From contig CAILHY010000022.1 of the NCBI GenBank assembly GCA_903834145.1, forward strand, positions 62,001-126,000: a DNA stretch of 64,000 nt. The letters are read 5' to 3'. Position numbers and translations under genes: made by a program. Below are positions 15,832-24,950 of this stretch, one piece after another; the stretch's first letter is position 1; each line of letters opens with the position of its first letter. The notes below the pieces were generated by a model. The model saw only the letters and a list, made by a program, of their open reading frames with translations, had not been told where the DNA came from and searched no databases. The DNA is from an uncultured Actinomycetes bacterium (lineage in GTDB: Bacteria; Actinomycetota; Actinomycetes; Nanopelagicales; Nanopelagicaceae).

Positions 15832-16842
15832 GTGGAAATGACCAAGGCGACACCCTTCTTTTGGATGAATGGGATTTTGGCCCATGACTTATTGGAAATC
15901 AGCCACGATCCTGCCTCGTTGCAAGATGGGGGATTCTGGGCCGTTTCAACAAGTTTCGAAGGTGAATGGATTTGTGCTCGCTTTGGGACTGTTGTCGATG
16001 CTCGGCTACCGAGTCCAACCTTGATATGGGAGAAGATAGTTTCACCATGGGCGACATCAATTGACCGTGATGCCTATCTTGAATATGTGCAGGAAATTCA
16101 GCGCCAGATTGCCTCTGGTTGGGTGTATCAAGTGAACGCTTGTCGCCAATTGCAGACGCCAATCTCCAATGACGTAGGTCTATTGCCCCTGATGCATGAA
16201 ATGCTTGCTTCTAATCCTGCTCCTTATGCGAGTTTTATGCGATTGCCCGATCTGGAAATCGCTTCAGCATCTCCGGAATTGTTTCTCTCTCGAGTCGGAT
16301 TAGATGTTACTTCGGGCCCCATTAAAGGAACCAACGTCGCCAACGATCTTGTTTTCGGAGAAAAAGATAAAGCTGAAAACATCATGATCGTTGATCTGAT
16401 CCGTAATGATTTAGGCAAAATATGCCAACCAGGATCCGTGCACGTGCCCAGATTATTGGCGCCCGAGGTTCATCCCGGTCTGACCCACCTGGTCTCAGAT
16501 ATTGCTGGGACTTTGCGCCCAAATATCACGTGGGCGGAAATTGGTCGCGCCCTCCTACCTCCTGGGTCGGTGAGCGGTGCACCTAAGTCATCAGCACTGA
16601 AAGTGATTGAAAGGAATGAACATCACAAGCGAGGCCCTTATTGCGGCGGGCTTGGATGGGTGCATGGGGAAAAGGCGCGTTTGGCTGTGGCAATTCGAAC
16701 GTTTTGGAGGACAGGGGATGGCTTCTTACGTTTTGGAACGGGAGCCGGAATAACGTGGGCTTCTGATCCGATGAAAGAATGGGATGAAACAGTTCTAAAA
16801 GCTGCGCGACTCATTTCTATTGCTGGGGGTGAAATTTTATGA
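15832..16842 (+). CDS. pabB: Aminodeoxychorismate synthase component I
   Basis: Chorismate-binding enzyme that aminates chorismate to 4-amino-4-deoxychorismate for folate synthesis, using ammonia from a glutamine amidotransferase that is not in this window. The length is 336 residues, shorter than E. coli PabB, lacking much of the N-terminal domain. The catalytic Lys lies in SGPIKGT, the PIKGT form typical of PabB. Further landmarks are MIVDLIRNDLGKIC, PPGSVSGAPK and FGTGAGITWASDP. The start could be GTG 15832 or ATG 15838. The last codons overlap pabC by 4 bases (ATGA), linking the two folate enzymes. Confidence 0.93.
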   Translation: MEMTKATPFFWMNGILAHDLLEISHDPASLQDGGFWAVSTSFEGEWICARFGTVVDARLPSPTLIWEKIVSPWATSIDRDAYLEYVQEIQRQIASGWVYQVNACRQLQTPISNDVGLLPLMHEMLASNPAPYASFMRLPDLEIASASPELFLSRVGLDVTSGPIKGTNVANDLVFGEKDKAENIMIVDLIRNDLGKICQPGSVHVPRLLAPEVHPGLTHLVSDIAGTLRPNITWAEIGRALLPPGSVSGAPKSSALKVIERNEHHKRGPYCGGLGWVHGEKARLAVAIRTFWRTGDGFLRFGTGAGITWASDPMKEWDETVLKAARLISIAGGEIL

Positions 16843-17552
16843 ACGTTTTTCCTGAAGGCGATGGAGTATTTGAAACAATCAAAACCGTTGATGGTGTGCC
16901 ACAATTTCTTGCGCGACATCTAGAGAGAGCCATTAAAAGCTCTCGAACTCTGGGATTGCCAATATTTTCGCCAGAAGAAGTCGTGGAACTTATTCGAGCA
17001 GAAATAGAGCGCACGGGAATTTTTCCCTTCGGCCGCTTGAGGGTAACTTTTCCAACAGATGGGAGAGTGTTTGCGATTCACGAGCCATCTACACCGTGGA
17101 GCGTTCCAGCAAAATTAATGATCTTTCACGATCCAATAGATGAAGATTCCACTCTTGCCGGTCACAAGGCGCTACCGTATAAAGAAAATCTCGACCTATT
17201 GGCGCAGGCGCGAAGCGCCGGATTCGATGATGGAATACGGCTTAATTCGGCCAGCTTGATTTGCGAGAGTGCTGTGGCGAATGTGGTCATGAAAGTTGAT
17301 GGGAAGTGGATTACACCGACTTTGTCTAGCGGTTGTTTGCCGGGAATTACGCGCGCCATTGCCATCGAATGGTTTGGAATCAATGAAAAGGATCTGCCCG
17401 GGAGTGCGTTATCAGCCGTTCAATCCATGTTCCTTCTCTCTAGCCTTAAAAACCTGCAACCGGTGGAATTCTTGGATGGGCGAAAACTCGATATGTCCGA
17501 TGAATTGCTACAAGTGGCACGGGCGCAGACCGTGCAAGATTTAGTAGACTGA
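16839..17552 (+). CDS. pabC: Aminodeoxychorismate lyase
   Basis: PLP enzyme of fold-type IV, 237 residues, which releases pyruvate from aminodeoxychorismate to give 4-aminobenzoate. [13 protein letters not shown] at the start, FGRLRVTF, the probable PLP Lys in [22 protein letters not shown] and the phosphate-binding [11 protein letters not shown] all fit class IV aminotransferase-like proteins. A branched-chain or D-amino acid aminotransferase would look similar. The ATGA overlap with pabB makes the lyase reading strong. thrS follows 5 nt after the stop. Confidence 0.9.
   Translation: MNVFPEGDGVFETIKTVDGVPQFLARHLERAIKSSRTLGLPIFSPEEVVELIRAEIERTGIFPFGRLRVTFPTDGRVFAIHEPSTPWSVPAKLMIFHDPIDEDSTLAGHKALPYKENLDLLAQARSAGFDDGIRLNSASLICESAVANVVMKVDGKWITPTLSSGCLPGITRAIAIEWFGINEKDLPGSALSAVQSMFLLSSLKNLQPVEFLDGRKLDMSDELLQVARAQTVQDLVD
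17545..17550 (+). promoter_or_regulatory. Candidate -10 box of thrS
   Basis: TAGACT ends 7 nt before the thrS ATG (17558) inside the end of pabC, so thrS may have its own leaderless start in addition to read-through. Confidence 0.3.
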
Positions 17553-17557
17553 CGAGC

Positions 17558-19546
17558 ATGTCATTGATTGCCATCACCGTAAATGGATCGCCTCTTTCTG
17601 TTGAGGCAGACCAACGTCCGACCCACCTTTTTGCCGAACAAAAAGATGTGGTCGTGTGTTTCATAAACGGAACGGTTTCAGATCTTTGGACTGAGCTCAA
17701 AGATGGCGATGTGATCTTGCCGATTACAATTTCCTCCCCTGAGGGACTTAAAGTTTTGCGCCACTCCACTGCACACGTTTTAGCTCAGGCAGTGCAACAA
17801 GTCTTTCCGCAGACCCGCTTGGGTATTGGTCCGCCGATTATTGATGGCTTCTATTACGACTTTGATCCAGAGCGCCCCTTCACTCCCGATGATTTAACTG
17901 CGCTGGAAAGCGCTATGAAAAAGATCGTTAAGGATGGGCAAAGGTTTAGACGTCGCGTGATAACTGAAGCGGATGCACTTAAAGAGTTGGCGCATGAGCC
18001 TTACAAGTGCGAACTCGTCGGTTTGAAATCAGATCAAGGCGATGAATCCAGTGTTGAAGTTGGGGGCGCCGAACTTACTATTTATGACAACTTAGGCCGC
18101 GATGGTCAGCCTGTGTGGAGTGACCTTTGTCGAGGACCACATCTTCCTTCGACGAAAATGATTCCGGCATTTAAACTCATGCGAAGTGCGGGTGCTTATT
18201 GGCGTGGGTCTGAAAAGAATCCAATGTTGCAACGTATTTACGGAACAGCTTGGGCATCAACTGAAGACCTCGCTGGATACCTAGATTTTCTCGTTGAAGC
18301 CGAGAAGCGTGATCATCGACGCCTTGGCCAAGAATTAGATCTCTTCTCATTTCCGGAAGAGATTGGTTCAGGTTTGGCAGTCTTTCATCCCAAAGGCGGA
18401 ATCATTCGTCGCGCCATGGAGGATTACTCTCGCAAACGTCACGAAGAAGAAGGTTATGAATTTGTTTATTCGCCACATCTGACAAAGGCCGCCCTTTTTG
18501 AGAAATCCGGTCACTTGGATTGGTATTCCGAAGGCATGTACCCACCCATGATCTTGGATGAGGAACTTCATGCTGATGGAACCATCAAACGAGCCGGCCA
18601 GCAGTACTACATGAAACCTATGAACTGCCCGTTCCACAATTTGATTTATAGCTCCCGTGGTCGCTCATACAGAGAGCTTCCTTTGCGCCTCTTTGAATTT
18701 GGAACTGTTTATCGTTACGAAAAATCGGGTGTACTCCATGGCATTACGCGTGCACGTGGATTTACTCAAGATGATGCGCATATTTACTGCACAGCAGATC
18801 AAATGCTCGACGAGCTCGATTCTCTTCTCACGTTCGTACTGAATCTGCTTCGTGACTACGGTCTTTCTGATTTCTATCTGGAACTATCAACCCGCAACGA
18901 CGAAAAATATGTGGGAGAGGATGCCGAGTGGGAGAGAGCCACTGAAGCTCTTCGCATCTCGGCACAAAAGCAAAACCTCGAACTTGTACTAGACCCAGGC
19001 GGTGCAGCTTTCTATGGGCCTAAAGTCTCCGTGCAAGCAAAAGATGCTTTGGGACGCACTTGGCAGATGTCCACGATCCAAGTGGATTTCCAATTGCCCA
19101 ATCGCTTTGATCTTGAATATGTCGCCAACGATGGATCTCGTCAACGGCCGGTCATGATTCACCGTGCTCTTTTTGGTTCCATCGAACGCTTCTTTGGAGT
19201 TCTCACCGAACATTATGCAGGGGCTTTCCCACCGTGGCTTGCCCCTGTTCAAGTGATGGGTATTCCAGTTGCGGATACATTTTCTCCCTACCTTTCTGGT
19301 GTTGTTGCACAACTGAAGAAAGCTGGGATCCGCGCCGAACTCGATGCCTCTGATGATCGAATGCAGAAGAAAGTGCGAAATGCCCAGCTGCAGAAGATTC
19401 CGTACATGATGATCGCTGGTGAAGAAGATCAAAACGCTGGCGCAGTTTCCTTTAGATATCGCAATGGAGAACAGCGCAATGGAATACCGGTTGCACAAGC
19501 GATTGAAGAAATTCAATTAGCAATTCGCGAACGCAAACAAATCTAA
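17558..19546 (+). CDS. thrS: Threonyl-tRNA synthetase
   Basis: Class II aminoacyl-tRNA synthetase of 662 residues charging tRNA-Thr. Domains in order: TGS domain (about 1-60), editing domain with [10 protein letters not shown] (second catalytic His of HxxxH included) and a Cys-His zinc-like site in the [12 protein letters not shown] region, then the class II core with [12 protein letters not shown] (motif with zinc-binding Cys), [32 protein letters not shown] (motif 2), [12 protein letters not shown] and [17 protein letters not shown] (motif 3), and the anticodon-binding domain (about 555-655). Nothing looks odd in it. Confidence 0.98.
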   Translation: MSLIAITVNGSPLSVEADQRPTHLFAEQKDVVVCFINGTVSDLWTELKDGDVILPITISSPEGLKVLRHSTAHVLAQAVQQVFPQTRLGIGPPIIDGFYYDFDPERPFTPDDLTALESAMKKIVKDGQRFRRRVITEADALKELAHEPYKCELVGLKSDQGDESSVEVGGAELTIYDNLGRDGQPVWSDLCRGPHLPSTKMIPAFKLMRSAGAYWRGSEKNPMLQRIYGTAWASTEDLAGYLDFLVEAEKRDHRRLGQELDLFSFPEEIGSGLAVFHPKGGIIRRAMEDYSRKRHEEEGYEFVYSPHLTKAALFEKSGHLDWYSEGMYPPMILDEELHADGTIKRAGQQYYMKPMNCPFHNLIYSSRGRSYRELPLRLFEFGTVYRYEKSGVLHGITRARGFTQDDAHIYCTADQMLDELDSLLTFVLNLLRDYGLSDFYLELSTRNDEKYVGEDAEWERATEALRISAQKQNLELVLDPGGAAFYGPKVSVQAKDALGRTWQMSTIQVDFQLPNRFDLEYVANDGSRQRPVMIHRALFGSIERFFGVLTEHYAGAFPPWLAPVQVMGIPVADTFSPYLSGVVAQLKKAGIRAELDASDDRMQKKVRNAQLQKIPYMMIAGEEDQNAGAVSFRYRNGEQRNGIPVAQAIEEIQLAIRERKQI

Positions 19547-19548
19547 CG

Positions 19549-20076
19549 ATGTCGCAATTATTTGGCGGTGCGGGAATGCCTGATTCCTGGCAACGTTTAT
19601 GGGCTCCGCATCGAATGGAGTACCTCAATGGCGAGAATCGTCCTCTTGAAGGAAACGATATTGAATGCCCGTTCTGCAGGATTCCATCGATGAACGATGA
19701 AGAGGGTCTCATCGTTCATCGCGGCGAGGATGCTTACGTTGTCATGAACTTGTATCCCTACAATGCGGGACATTTGCTCGTTTGCGCATTTAGACATGTT
19801 GCCGATCTCACTGAACTCACTGAAGCTGAACGCAATGAAATCTCATCCTTGACTGCGCATGCGATGACAACCCTGCGAAAAGTTTCCCATCCAGCGGGAT
19901 TCAATTTGGGAATGAATCAAGGCGCCGTTTCTGGTGCAGGCGTGGCTGAGCATATCCATCAGCACATTGTTCCTAGGTGGAGCGGAGACGCTAATTTCAT
20001 GCCGATTATTGGTCAGACAAAAGTTTTACCTCAGTTGCTTGCCCAGACGAGAAATGATTTAGCTGCGGCCTGGTAA
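19549..20076 (+). CDS. HIT-family hydrolase/phosphorylase
   Basis: Histidine-triad protein of 175 residues with the active motif HIHQHIVPRW and the N-terminal segment DIECPFCRIPS. Long N-terminal extension and context match the actinobacterial Ap4A phosphorylase-type proteins that follow thrS; cleavage of diadenosine polyphosphates made by aminoacyl-tRNA synthetases is the likely role. The ATG is 2 nt after the thrS stop, so they are co-transcribed. A triple repeat GGTAATT-GGTAATT-GGTAA lies over the stop codon. Confidence 0.9.
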   Translation: MSQLFGGAGMPDSWQRLWAPHRMEYLNGENRPLEGNDIECPFCRIPSMNDEEGLIVHRGEDAYVVMNLYPYNAGHLLVCAFRHVADLTELTEAERNEISSLTAHAMTTLRKVSHPAGFNLGMNQGAVSGAGVAEHIHQHIVPRWSGDANFMPIIGQTKVLPQLLAQTRNDLAAAW

Positions 20077-20093
20077 TTGGTAATTGGTAACTT

Positions 20094-20699
20094 TTATTTC
20101 AGCCGGGCAATGTAACTTTCGATAATGTCGCCTCCAATAGGACCATTCATGGTCAGAGGAATCGCAGGAAAAAGAACTCCCGCTTCAAAACCATCCTCAC
20201 CGTGAGTTTCAAGTACCTCTAGGTATTCATCGCGGAATTCGCTGACAAGAGTTTTATGTTCGCTTTCGCTATCAGAAATGGTCGGCGGGTGTGTTTCGTA
20301 ATCAATGATTTCAAGGCTTTTCAAATTGATGAGGGCGCAAGGCAGACCAACCTCGTCGTGCAAGACTAAGAATGGAGTTACAGTTTGATCGAAAACCCGG
20401 TTGCACAACATCACAGCATCATCAAAGTCCGCATCCGATTCTTGATCTAGAACGATGATGATAAGTCGCGGGACCATAGAGTCGTTGAGCGCTTCCCATG
20501 CCGAGATGGTGGGCCCATCAATTCCCGATGCCGGATTAACGACAAAGACGGCGAGATCGCATTCTGCGGTAGGGGATTGGTCGCTCAACCCGCCAAATCG
20601 GTGTGCAATTTCTGCCGGATGGGCGCTTTCATGACCAAAAAAATGGATACGGGGGCCGATTTCCCGATCTTCATTCGCGCTCAAACTAGGTATAGACAC
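20094..20699 (-). CDS. EF-G-like pseudo-GTPase domain protein
   Basis: Protein of 201 residues that reads as a decayed G domain of an elongation factor G-like protein. The string CDLAVFVVNPASGIDGPTISAWEAL (47-71) resembles the post-switch-II part of EF-G, IIIVLDQESDADFDDAV (80-96) resembles the NKMDRERADF region, and the end (VLFPAI.. GGDIIESYIARL) resembles the end of the G domain and G' insertion. The P-loop is gone (HFFGHESAHPAEI replaces GHxxxGKT), switch II DTPGH is absent and NKMD reads IVLD. Domains II-V of EF-G are missing. Nucleotide binding is therefore unlikely. GTG start. Lies beside pgsA. Confidence 0.7.
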   Translation of the reverse strand: MSIPSLSANEDREIGPRIHFFGHESAHPAEIAHRFGGLSDQSPTAECDLAVFVVNPASGIDGPTISAWEALNDSMVPRLIIIVLDQESDADFDDAVMLCNRVFDQTVTPFLVLHDEVGLPCALINLKSLEIIDYETHPPTISDSESEHKTLVSEFRDEYLEVLETHGEDGFEAGVLFPAIPLTMNGPIGGDIIESYIARLK

Positions 20700-20705
20700 G
20701 TGCTC

Positions 20706-20715
20706 AGCCTACGAT
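20706..20715. promoter_or_regulatory. Overlapping divergent -10 boxes of EF-G-like gene and pgsA
   Basis: Minus strand TAGGCT (20706-20711) is 6 nt before the GTG at 20699; plus strand TACGAT (20710-20715) is 7 nt before the ATG at 20723. The two boxes share two base pairs, so only one polymerase could occupy the site at a time. Confidence 0.45.
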
Positions 20716-20722
20716 GGTGGCG

Positions 20723-21322
20723 ATGATTAGCGACGTAATAAAGCCTGCGGTAACGCGAGTCATTTCACCTACCGCCAAGGCAATGCTGAAGATGGGTCTG
20801 ACCCCGAACTCGGTCACCTTCGTCGGAGCCCTTGGGGCGATAGTGAGTGCTCTAATCTTTTACCCCACGGGACATCTTTTTGCCGGCACACTCTTGATTG
20901 CGCTCTTTGCTCTGAGCGATCTCTTTGATGGCACTATGGCTCGAATCTCCCATAAAGGTTCCAGCCCTTGGGGATCCTTCTTGGATTCCACGGTCGATCG
21001 GATTACGGATTCAATGATCTTCGTGGGGCTCTTGCTCTGGCTCAACAAGACTTCAGATCTGCTTGTTCCGGTAGTACTTGTTGCTTTGGTTTCCGGAATT
21101 CTCGTTTCCTACGTTCGCGCAAAGGCGGAGTCACTCGATATCGAATGCAGTGGGGGTATCGCAGAACGTACTGAGCGAATTGTGGTTGCTCTATGTGCAA
21201 TAGGTTTTCACGGTCTGGGTATTTCTTATGTGCTCTCTGTTGGAATGTGGATTTTGGCCGTGCTTTCCGTGGTGACGGTTTTACAAAGAATGTGGATCGT
21301 TCGGAAAGCAGTTTCTCTGTGA
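20723..21322 (+). CDS. pgsA: CDP-alcohol phosphatidyltransferase, phosphatidylinositol phosphate synthase type
   Basis: Integral membrane enzyme of 199 residues with about six helices. The CDP-alcohol phosphotransferase signature is complete: DLFDGTMARISHKGSS followed by WGSFLDSTVDRITD (D-x2-DG-x2-AR-x8/9-G-x3-D-x3-D). With patA and pimA immediately downstream, it is best read as phosphatidylinositol-phosphate synthase making the lipid base of phosphatidylinositol mannosides from CDP-diacylglycerol and inositol-3-phosphate. The ATG at 20714 is also in frame, but 20723 sits 7 nt after TACGAT. It overlaps patA by 4 bases (GTGA). Confidence 0.93.
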   Translation: MISDVIKPAVTRVISPTAKAMLKMGLTPNSVTFVGALGAIVSALIFYPTGHLFAGTLLIALFALSDLFDGTMARISHKGSSPWGSFLDSTVDRITDSMIFVGLLLWLNKTSDLLVPVVLVALVSGILVSYVRAKAESLDIECSGGIAERTERIVVALCAIGFHGLGISYVLSVGMWILAVLSVVTVLQRMWIVRKAVSL

Positions 21323-22218
21323 AAAAATTGGTAGATGCGATTACAGCGCAGTTGTACTTCATTGGTTGGAGAATTGTTCGCTGGCTTCCAGAAAAAACTG
21401 CCTACAAATTGTTCTCTCGCGGTGCGGATTTTCTCGTAGCGCGAAACGGCAAAAGTGTTCGCAGACTTCGTTCAAATCTGATTCGTGTGAAACCAGGCTA
21501 TTCGGTGCAGGCTATGGATGCATTGGTGACTCAAGCGATGCGGTCCTACATGCGCTACTGGTGTGACACCTTTAGATTTCCCGATTGGTCAAATGAACGG
21601 ATGACATCGACCGTTCAGGTTCATAACGAACATTTACTCATGGAAGCTATTGCTGCGAAGACGGGTGTGATCGTTGCTCTACCGCATGCTGGAAATTGGG
21701 ATCATGCGGGTGCGTTCTTCTGTAACAAAGGAGTCAAACTTGTCACTGTTGTCGAACGCTTAAAACCAGAACGGCTCTTCAACAAATTTCTCGAATACCG
21801 CCAAGCTATTGGAATGGAGGCGTTGCCAGTCGATGGTCGCGTGATAGCAACTCTGGCCAGTCGATTGCGATCTGGACAACTTGTCGCACTTGTTGCCGAT
21901 CGCGACTTATCGCGAACAGGCATTAGCGTGAAATTCTTTGACGGAATCGCCCGGATGCCGGCAGGGCCTGCAGTCTTGGCGTTGAACACAGGTGCTCCAT
22001 TGCTGAGTGCCTATGTTTCCTATACTGATACAGGAATTCACATCGATTTTCAGGCAGTTGAGGTTCCCCTTGATGGCGACAAAGAAGCGCGCGTGCGCTC
22101 CCTTGTTCAGCAATGTGCCGATCACTTTGCGAGTGGAATCGCGCGTGCACCGCAGGACTGGCACATGCTTCAGAGAATTTGGGTAGATGGCGATTTCAAG
22201 GAACGTTCTGATGTCTGA
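21319..22218 (+). CDS. patA: Phosphatidylinositol mannoside acyltransferase
   Basis: Membrane-associated acyltransferase of the LpxL/HtrB-like family, 299 residues, adding a fatty acyl chain to the mannose of phosphatidylinositol mannoside. Motif HAGNWD (HxxxxD), ERLKPERLFNKFLEYRQAIGMEALP and LVALVADRDLSRTG match the family. An N-terminal hydrophobic segment lies near LYFIGWRIVRWLP. The start is the GTG in the GTGA overlap with pgsA. Its end overlaps pimA by 8 bases. Confidence 0.9.
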   Translation: MKKLVDAITAQLYFIGWRIVRWLPEKTAYKLFSRGADFLVARNGKSVRRLRSNLIRVKPGYSVQAMDALVTQAMRSYMRYWCDTFRFPDWSNERMTSTVQVHNEHLLMEAIAAKTGVIVALPHAGNWDHAGAFFCNKGVKLVTVVERLKPERLFNKFLEYRQAIGMEALPVDGRVIATLASRLRSGQLVALVADRDLSRTGISVKFFDGIARMPAGPAVLALNTGAPLLSAYVSYTDTGIHIDFQAVEVPLDGDKEARVRSLVQQCADHFASGIARAPQDWHMLQRIWVDGDFKERSDV

Positions 22219-23398
22219 TCTAAAACCCCTCAAGATTGGCCTTGTCTGCCCGTATGGGTGGGATGCGCCTGGGGGAGTGCAAAATCATGTGCGAGATCTA
22301 GCCGAATATCTGATTGCACATGGTCATGATGTTTCAGTACTTGCGCCAGCCGTTGATGAAAGCGCCCTTCCTTCCTATGTCGTCAGCGCTGGTAAGCCAA
22401 TTGCAATTCCGTACAACGGAGCTGTTGCTCGTATTCTTTTTGGTCCCATCGTTTTCTCTCGTGTTCGTCAATGGATTGCTCAGGGAGATTTTGATTTACT
22501 CCATTTGCATGAACCAGCAATTCCATCTTTATCGTTACTTGCTTGTTGGGCAGCAGAGGGGCCGATGGTTGGAACCTTTCACGCAGCTGCCAAACGGCAA
22601 CGAGCCATTTTCGCCATTGGTCCGATTCTGGAGCCCGTGATTGAAAAGCTTTCTGTACGTATCGCGGTCAGTGAGGCTGCTCGCCTGACTTTGACGGAAC
22701 ATCTGGAGACCGATGCGATCGTTATTCCTAATGGTATTTATGCTGAGCGATTTCGAAATGGAAGCGCGCAACCTCAGTGGAGTGGCAACACGATTGGATT
22801 CATAGGTCGTTTTGAAGAACCGCGTAAAGGTCTCTCAATCTTGCTCGAAGCACTTCCCATAGTTTCGCGATTTATTCCTAATGTAAGAATTCTCGTTGCT
22901 GGACCAGGTGAGAGCGAAGAAACCCTCAAGGTGATTGATCCACAATTGCGTAGCCGGATATCGTTCTTAGGACGCCTCAGCGATGAAGAGAAAGCAGACT
23001 TCTTAAGTTCGGTCTCTCTCTACGTTGCACCGAATACCGGCGGCGAATCTTTTGGAATTATCCTGGCTGAAGCGATGGCATCAGGGGCGCCATGTATTGC
23101 AAGTGATATACCTGCATTTGCTTCCTTGCTAGGGGACGGGCAGTTTGGCTCTCTATTTGCATCCGAAGATCCCGCAGATTTGGCCAAAGTGATGATCGAG
23201 TTATTGCGCGATGACGAAAAACGCACTCAGTTATCTATAGCTGGGCAAGAGCACGCAAAGATTTTCAATTGGGATACCGTTGCTGAACAAATCTTTTCTG
23301 TTTACGAAATGGCAAAGGTCGGTAGCGAAAAAGTTGGATTAGCATCCGACAACAGAAGTTGGTCTCGACTGCTCAACCGCGAAGGAAATGGTGCATGA
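22211..23398 (+). CDS. pimA: Phosphatidylinositol alpha-mannosyltransferase
   Basis: GT4-family (GT-B fold) glycosyltransferase of 395 residues transferring mannose from GDP-mannose to the inositol ring of phosphatidylinositol, the first step of PIM synthesis at the inner membrane face. The PI-binding N-terminus has CPYGWDAPGGVQNHV, the middle has GTFHAAAKRQRA, and the nucleotide-sugar motif is GGESFGIILAEAMASGAP. The start is the ATG at 22211; upstream codons belong to patA. The stop overlaps the LemA-like gene (ATGA). Confidence 0.94.
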   Translation: MSDLKPLKIGLVCPYGWDAPGGVQNHVRDLAEYLIAHGHDVSVLAPAVDESALPSYVVSAGKPIAIPYNGAVARILFGPIVFSRVRQWIAQGDFDLLHLHEPAIPSLSLLACWAAEGPMVGTFHAAAKRQRAIFAIGPILEPVIEKLSVRIAVSEAARLTLTEHLETDAIVIPNGIYAERFRNGSAQPQWSGNTIGFIGRFEEPRKGLSILLEALPIVSRFIPNVRILVAGPGESEETLKVIDPQLRSRISFLGRLSDEEKADFLSSVSLYVAPNTGGESFGIILAEAMASGAPCIASDIPAFASLLGDGQFGSLFASEDPADLAKVMIELLRDDEKRTQLSIAGQEHAKIFNWDTVAEQIFSVYEMAKVGSEKVGLASDNRSWSRLLNREGNGA

Positions 23399-23898
23399 AA
23401 ACTGGTCTGACTTTTGGCATCGTGTTATTGGCCTTCCTTTGGTATTTGAGCTTTTCGGCCACTCGATTAGATCGTCTGCATCATCGCGTAGAAACGAGTT
23501 GGGCCAATCTTGATGGACTCCTGCAGCGCAGAGCTGCAGTCGCGTTAGAACTTGCTCACAGTACTTTTGCTGATCCTGCCTCATCTTTGCTTCTCACCGC
23601 TGCGGCCTACCAAGCTCGAGCTGCGAGTATTAAAGATCGATCATTTGCCGAGAGCGGACTATCCGGCGCACTTTCCCTATTACAAAACGAACTTGCTTTG
23701 GAGACTAATCCAGCAGAGAAAGCGCTGCTCGCTGAGCTAGCGGAGTTAACAGCGAAAATACGAGTCGCAATCGCTATTCATGTCGATGCTGTGACGAGCA
23801 CTCGATCAGTCAGGGCCAAATTGATATTTAAGTTCTTTAAACTTGCCGGAACAGCGCCCCTACCTATGACTTATGATTTTGAAGATGATGCGCTTTAG
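23395..23898 (+). CDS. LemA-like membrane protein
   Basis: Protein of 167 residues with an N-terminal membrane helix (TFGIVLLAFLWYLSF, about 5-20), then a helical domain resembling LemA: RVETSWANLDGLLQRRAAVALELA. The LemA family has no established biochemical function. Position within the PIM operon, with ATGA overlap at 23395-23398, hints at a cell-envelope role. It overlaps the next lipoprotein gene by 14 bases. C-terminal residues (LAGTAPLPMTYDFEDDAL) are acidic and soluble. Confidence 0.8.
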   Translation: MKTGLTFGIVLLAFLWYLSFSATRLDRLHHRVETSWANLDGLLQRRAAVALELAHSTFADPASSLLLTAAAYQARAASIKDRSFAESGLSGALSLLQNELALETNPAEKALLAELAELTAKIRVAIAIHVDAVTSTRSVRAKLIFKFFKLAGTAPLPMTYDFEDDAL

Positions 23899-24910
23899 CA
23901 AATATTTAATTGTTCTGGCTTTGGCGAGCACCCTTGGATTGAGCAGTTGCTCATCAGTTAAAAGGATAATTCCAGGTTCGACTCCTGCTGTTGTCGAGCA
24001 CAATCTCATGAGCGGTCGGGTGGGAGGTAACGGTCCAATACTTGTAACGAAAATTGATGACACCGGACCTGCCCATCCACAAATTGGTTTGGATTCAGCA
24101 GACATCGTATATATAGAAGAAGTCGAAGGCGGACTTACTCGACTCGCTGCGCTCTTCTCATCAGTAATCCCAGATCGAGTGGGCCCAGTGCGAAGTGCGC
24201 GTATCAGTGATATCGATTTGTTGGCACAGTTTGGTCGCGTTGCATTCACGTATAGCGGTGCGCAATCCAAAATGTTGCCGGTAATTTCAGCTGCGAATCT
24301 GCTGGACCTTGGTGCGCAACACGAATCCCCAGAGATCTACACACGCGATTCCGCGCGTACTGCGCCGGTCAATATGATTTTGCAGGCCAAATTGTTAATG
24401 AGCAAGCTTGCTTCACAAAACGCTTCCATTGATTCATCGAAATCTCCAGGCTGGACTTTTGGTAACGCGCCCGCTGGAGGCTCGCCGGTAATTTCAGTCA
24501 AGATGAAGTGGCCAGCTAATTCATACTCAGCAGCGTGGTCAGCAACTGATTCTCGTTGGTTGCTCAACCATTCCGACCTACCTGACCTAGCCGATGACGG
24601 AAAGCAGCTTGGACCGACTACCTTGGTGATTCAGATGGTTTCCATTACACCATCGATTTATCACGACAAAGTTGGGGGAGTGACACCGTTCTCTGCCACC
24701 GTTGGAAGCGGAAGTGGATACATCCTTCGTGATGGCAAATCATTTGCAGGTACGTGGTCGCGCCCTAGCTCTGATAGCCCAACAAAGTGGACCCTGGCTG
24801 ATGGCACTCCTATCGCATTCGCGCCAGGGCAAATTTGGGTTGCCTTGACTGACACGCCCCCGGTTTTTACCCGTCCCGCTCCGTCTGCGAGTCCTTCTCC
24901 GACAAAGTAG
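23885..24910 (+). CDS. DUF3048-family lipoprotein
   Basis: Exported lipoprotein of 341 residues. Signal peptide with lipobox LGLSSC (about 15-20 of the chosen start), then the DUF3048 domain: ILVTKIDDTGPAHPQIGLDSADIVYIEEVEGGLTRLAALF, GPVRSARISDID, and RWLLNHSDLP, VIQMVSITPS further on. The C-terminus ends in a Pro/Ser tail (TRPAPSASPSPTK). Function of the domain is not established. Start chosen among 23873, 23885 and 23888 by the length of the signal peptide n-region. Last gene of the pgsA-patA-pimA-lemA run. Confidence 0.85.
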   Translation: MMRFSKYLIVLALASTLGLSSCSSVKRIIPGSTPAVVEHNLMSGRVGGNGPILVTKIDDTGPAHPQIGLDSADIVYIEEVEGGLTRLAALFSSVIPDRVGPVRSARISDIDLLAQFGRVAFTYSGAQSKMLPVISAANLLDLGAQHESPEIYTRDSARTAPVNMILQAKLLMSKLASQNASIDSSKSPGWTFGNAPAGGSPVISVKMKWPANSYSAAWSATDSRWLLNHSDLPDLADDGKQLGPTTLVIQMVSITPSIYHDKVGGVTPFSATVGSGSGYILRDGKSFAGTWSRPSSDSPTKWTLADGTPIAFAPGQIWVALTDTPPVFTRPAPSASPSPTK

Positions 24911-24950
24911 GATAGGCACTTCACTCGTAGATAGTTTTTAGGGAGTTTTC

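Noticed and set aside
20072-20090. Triple GGTAATT direct repeat at the HIT gene end
   Set aside because: Only 19 bases and partly outside the gene; no indication of function.
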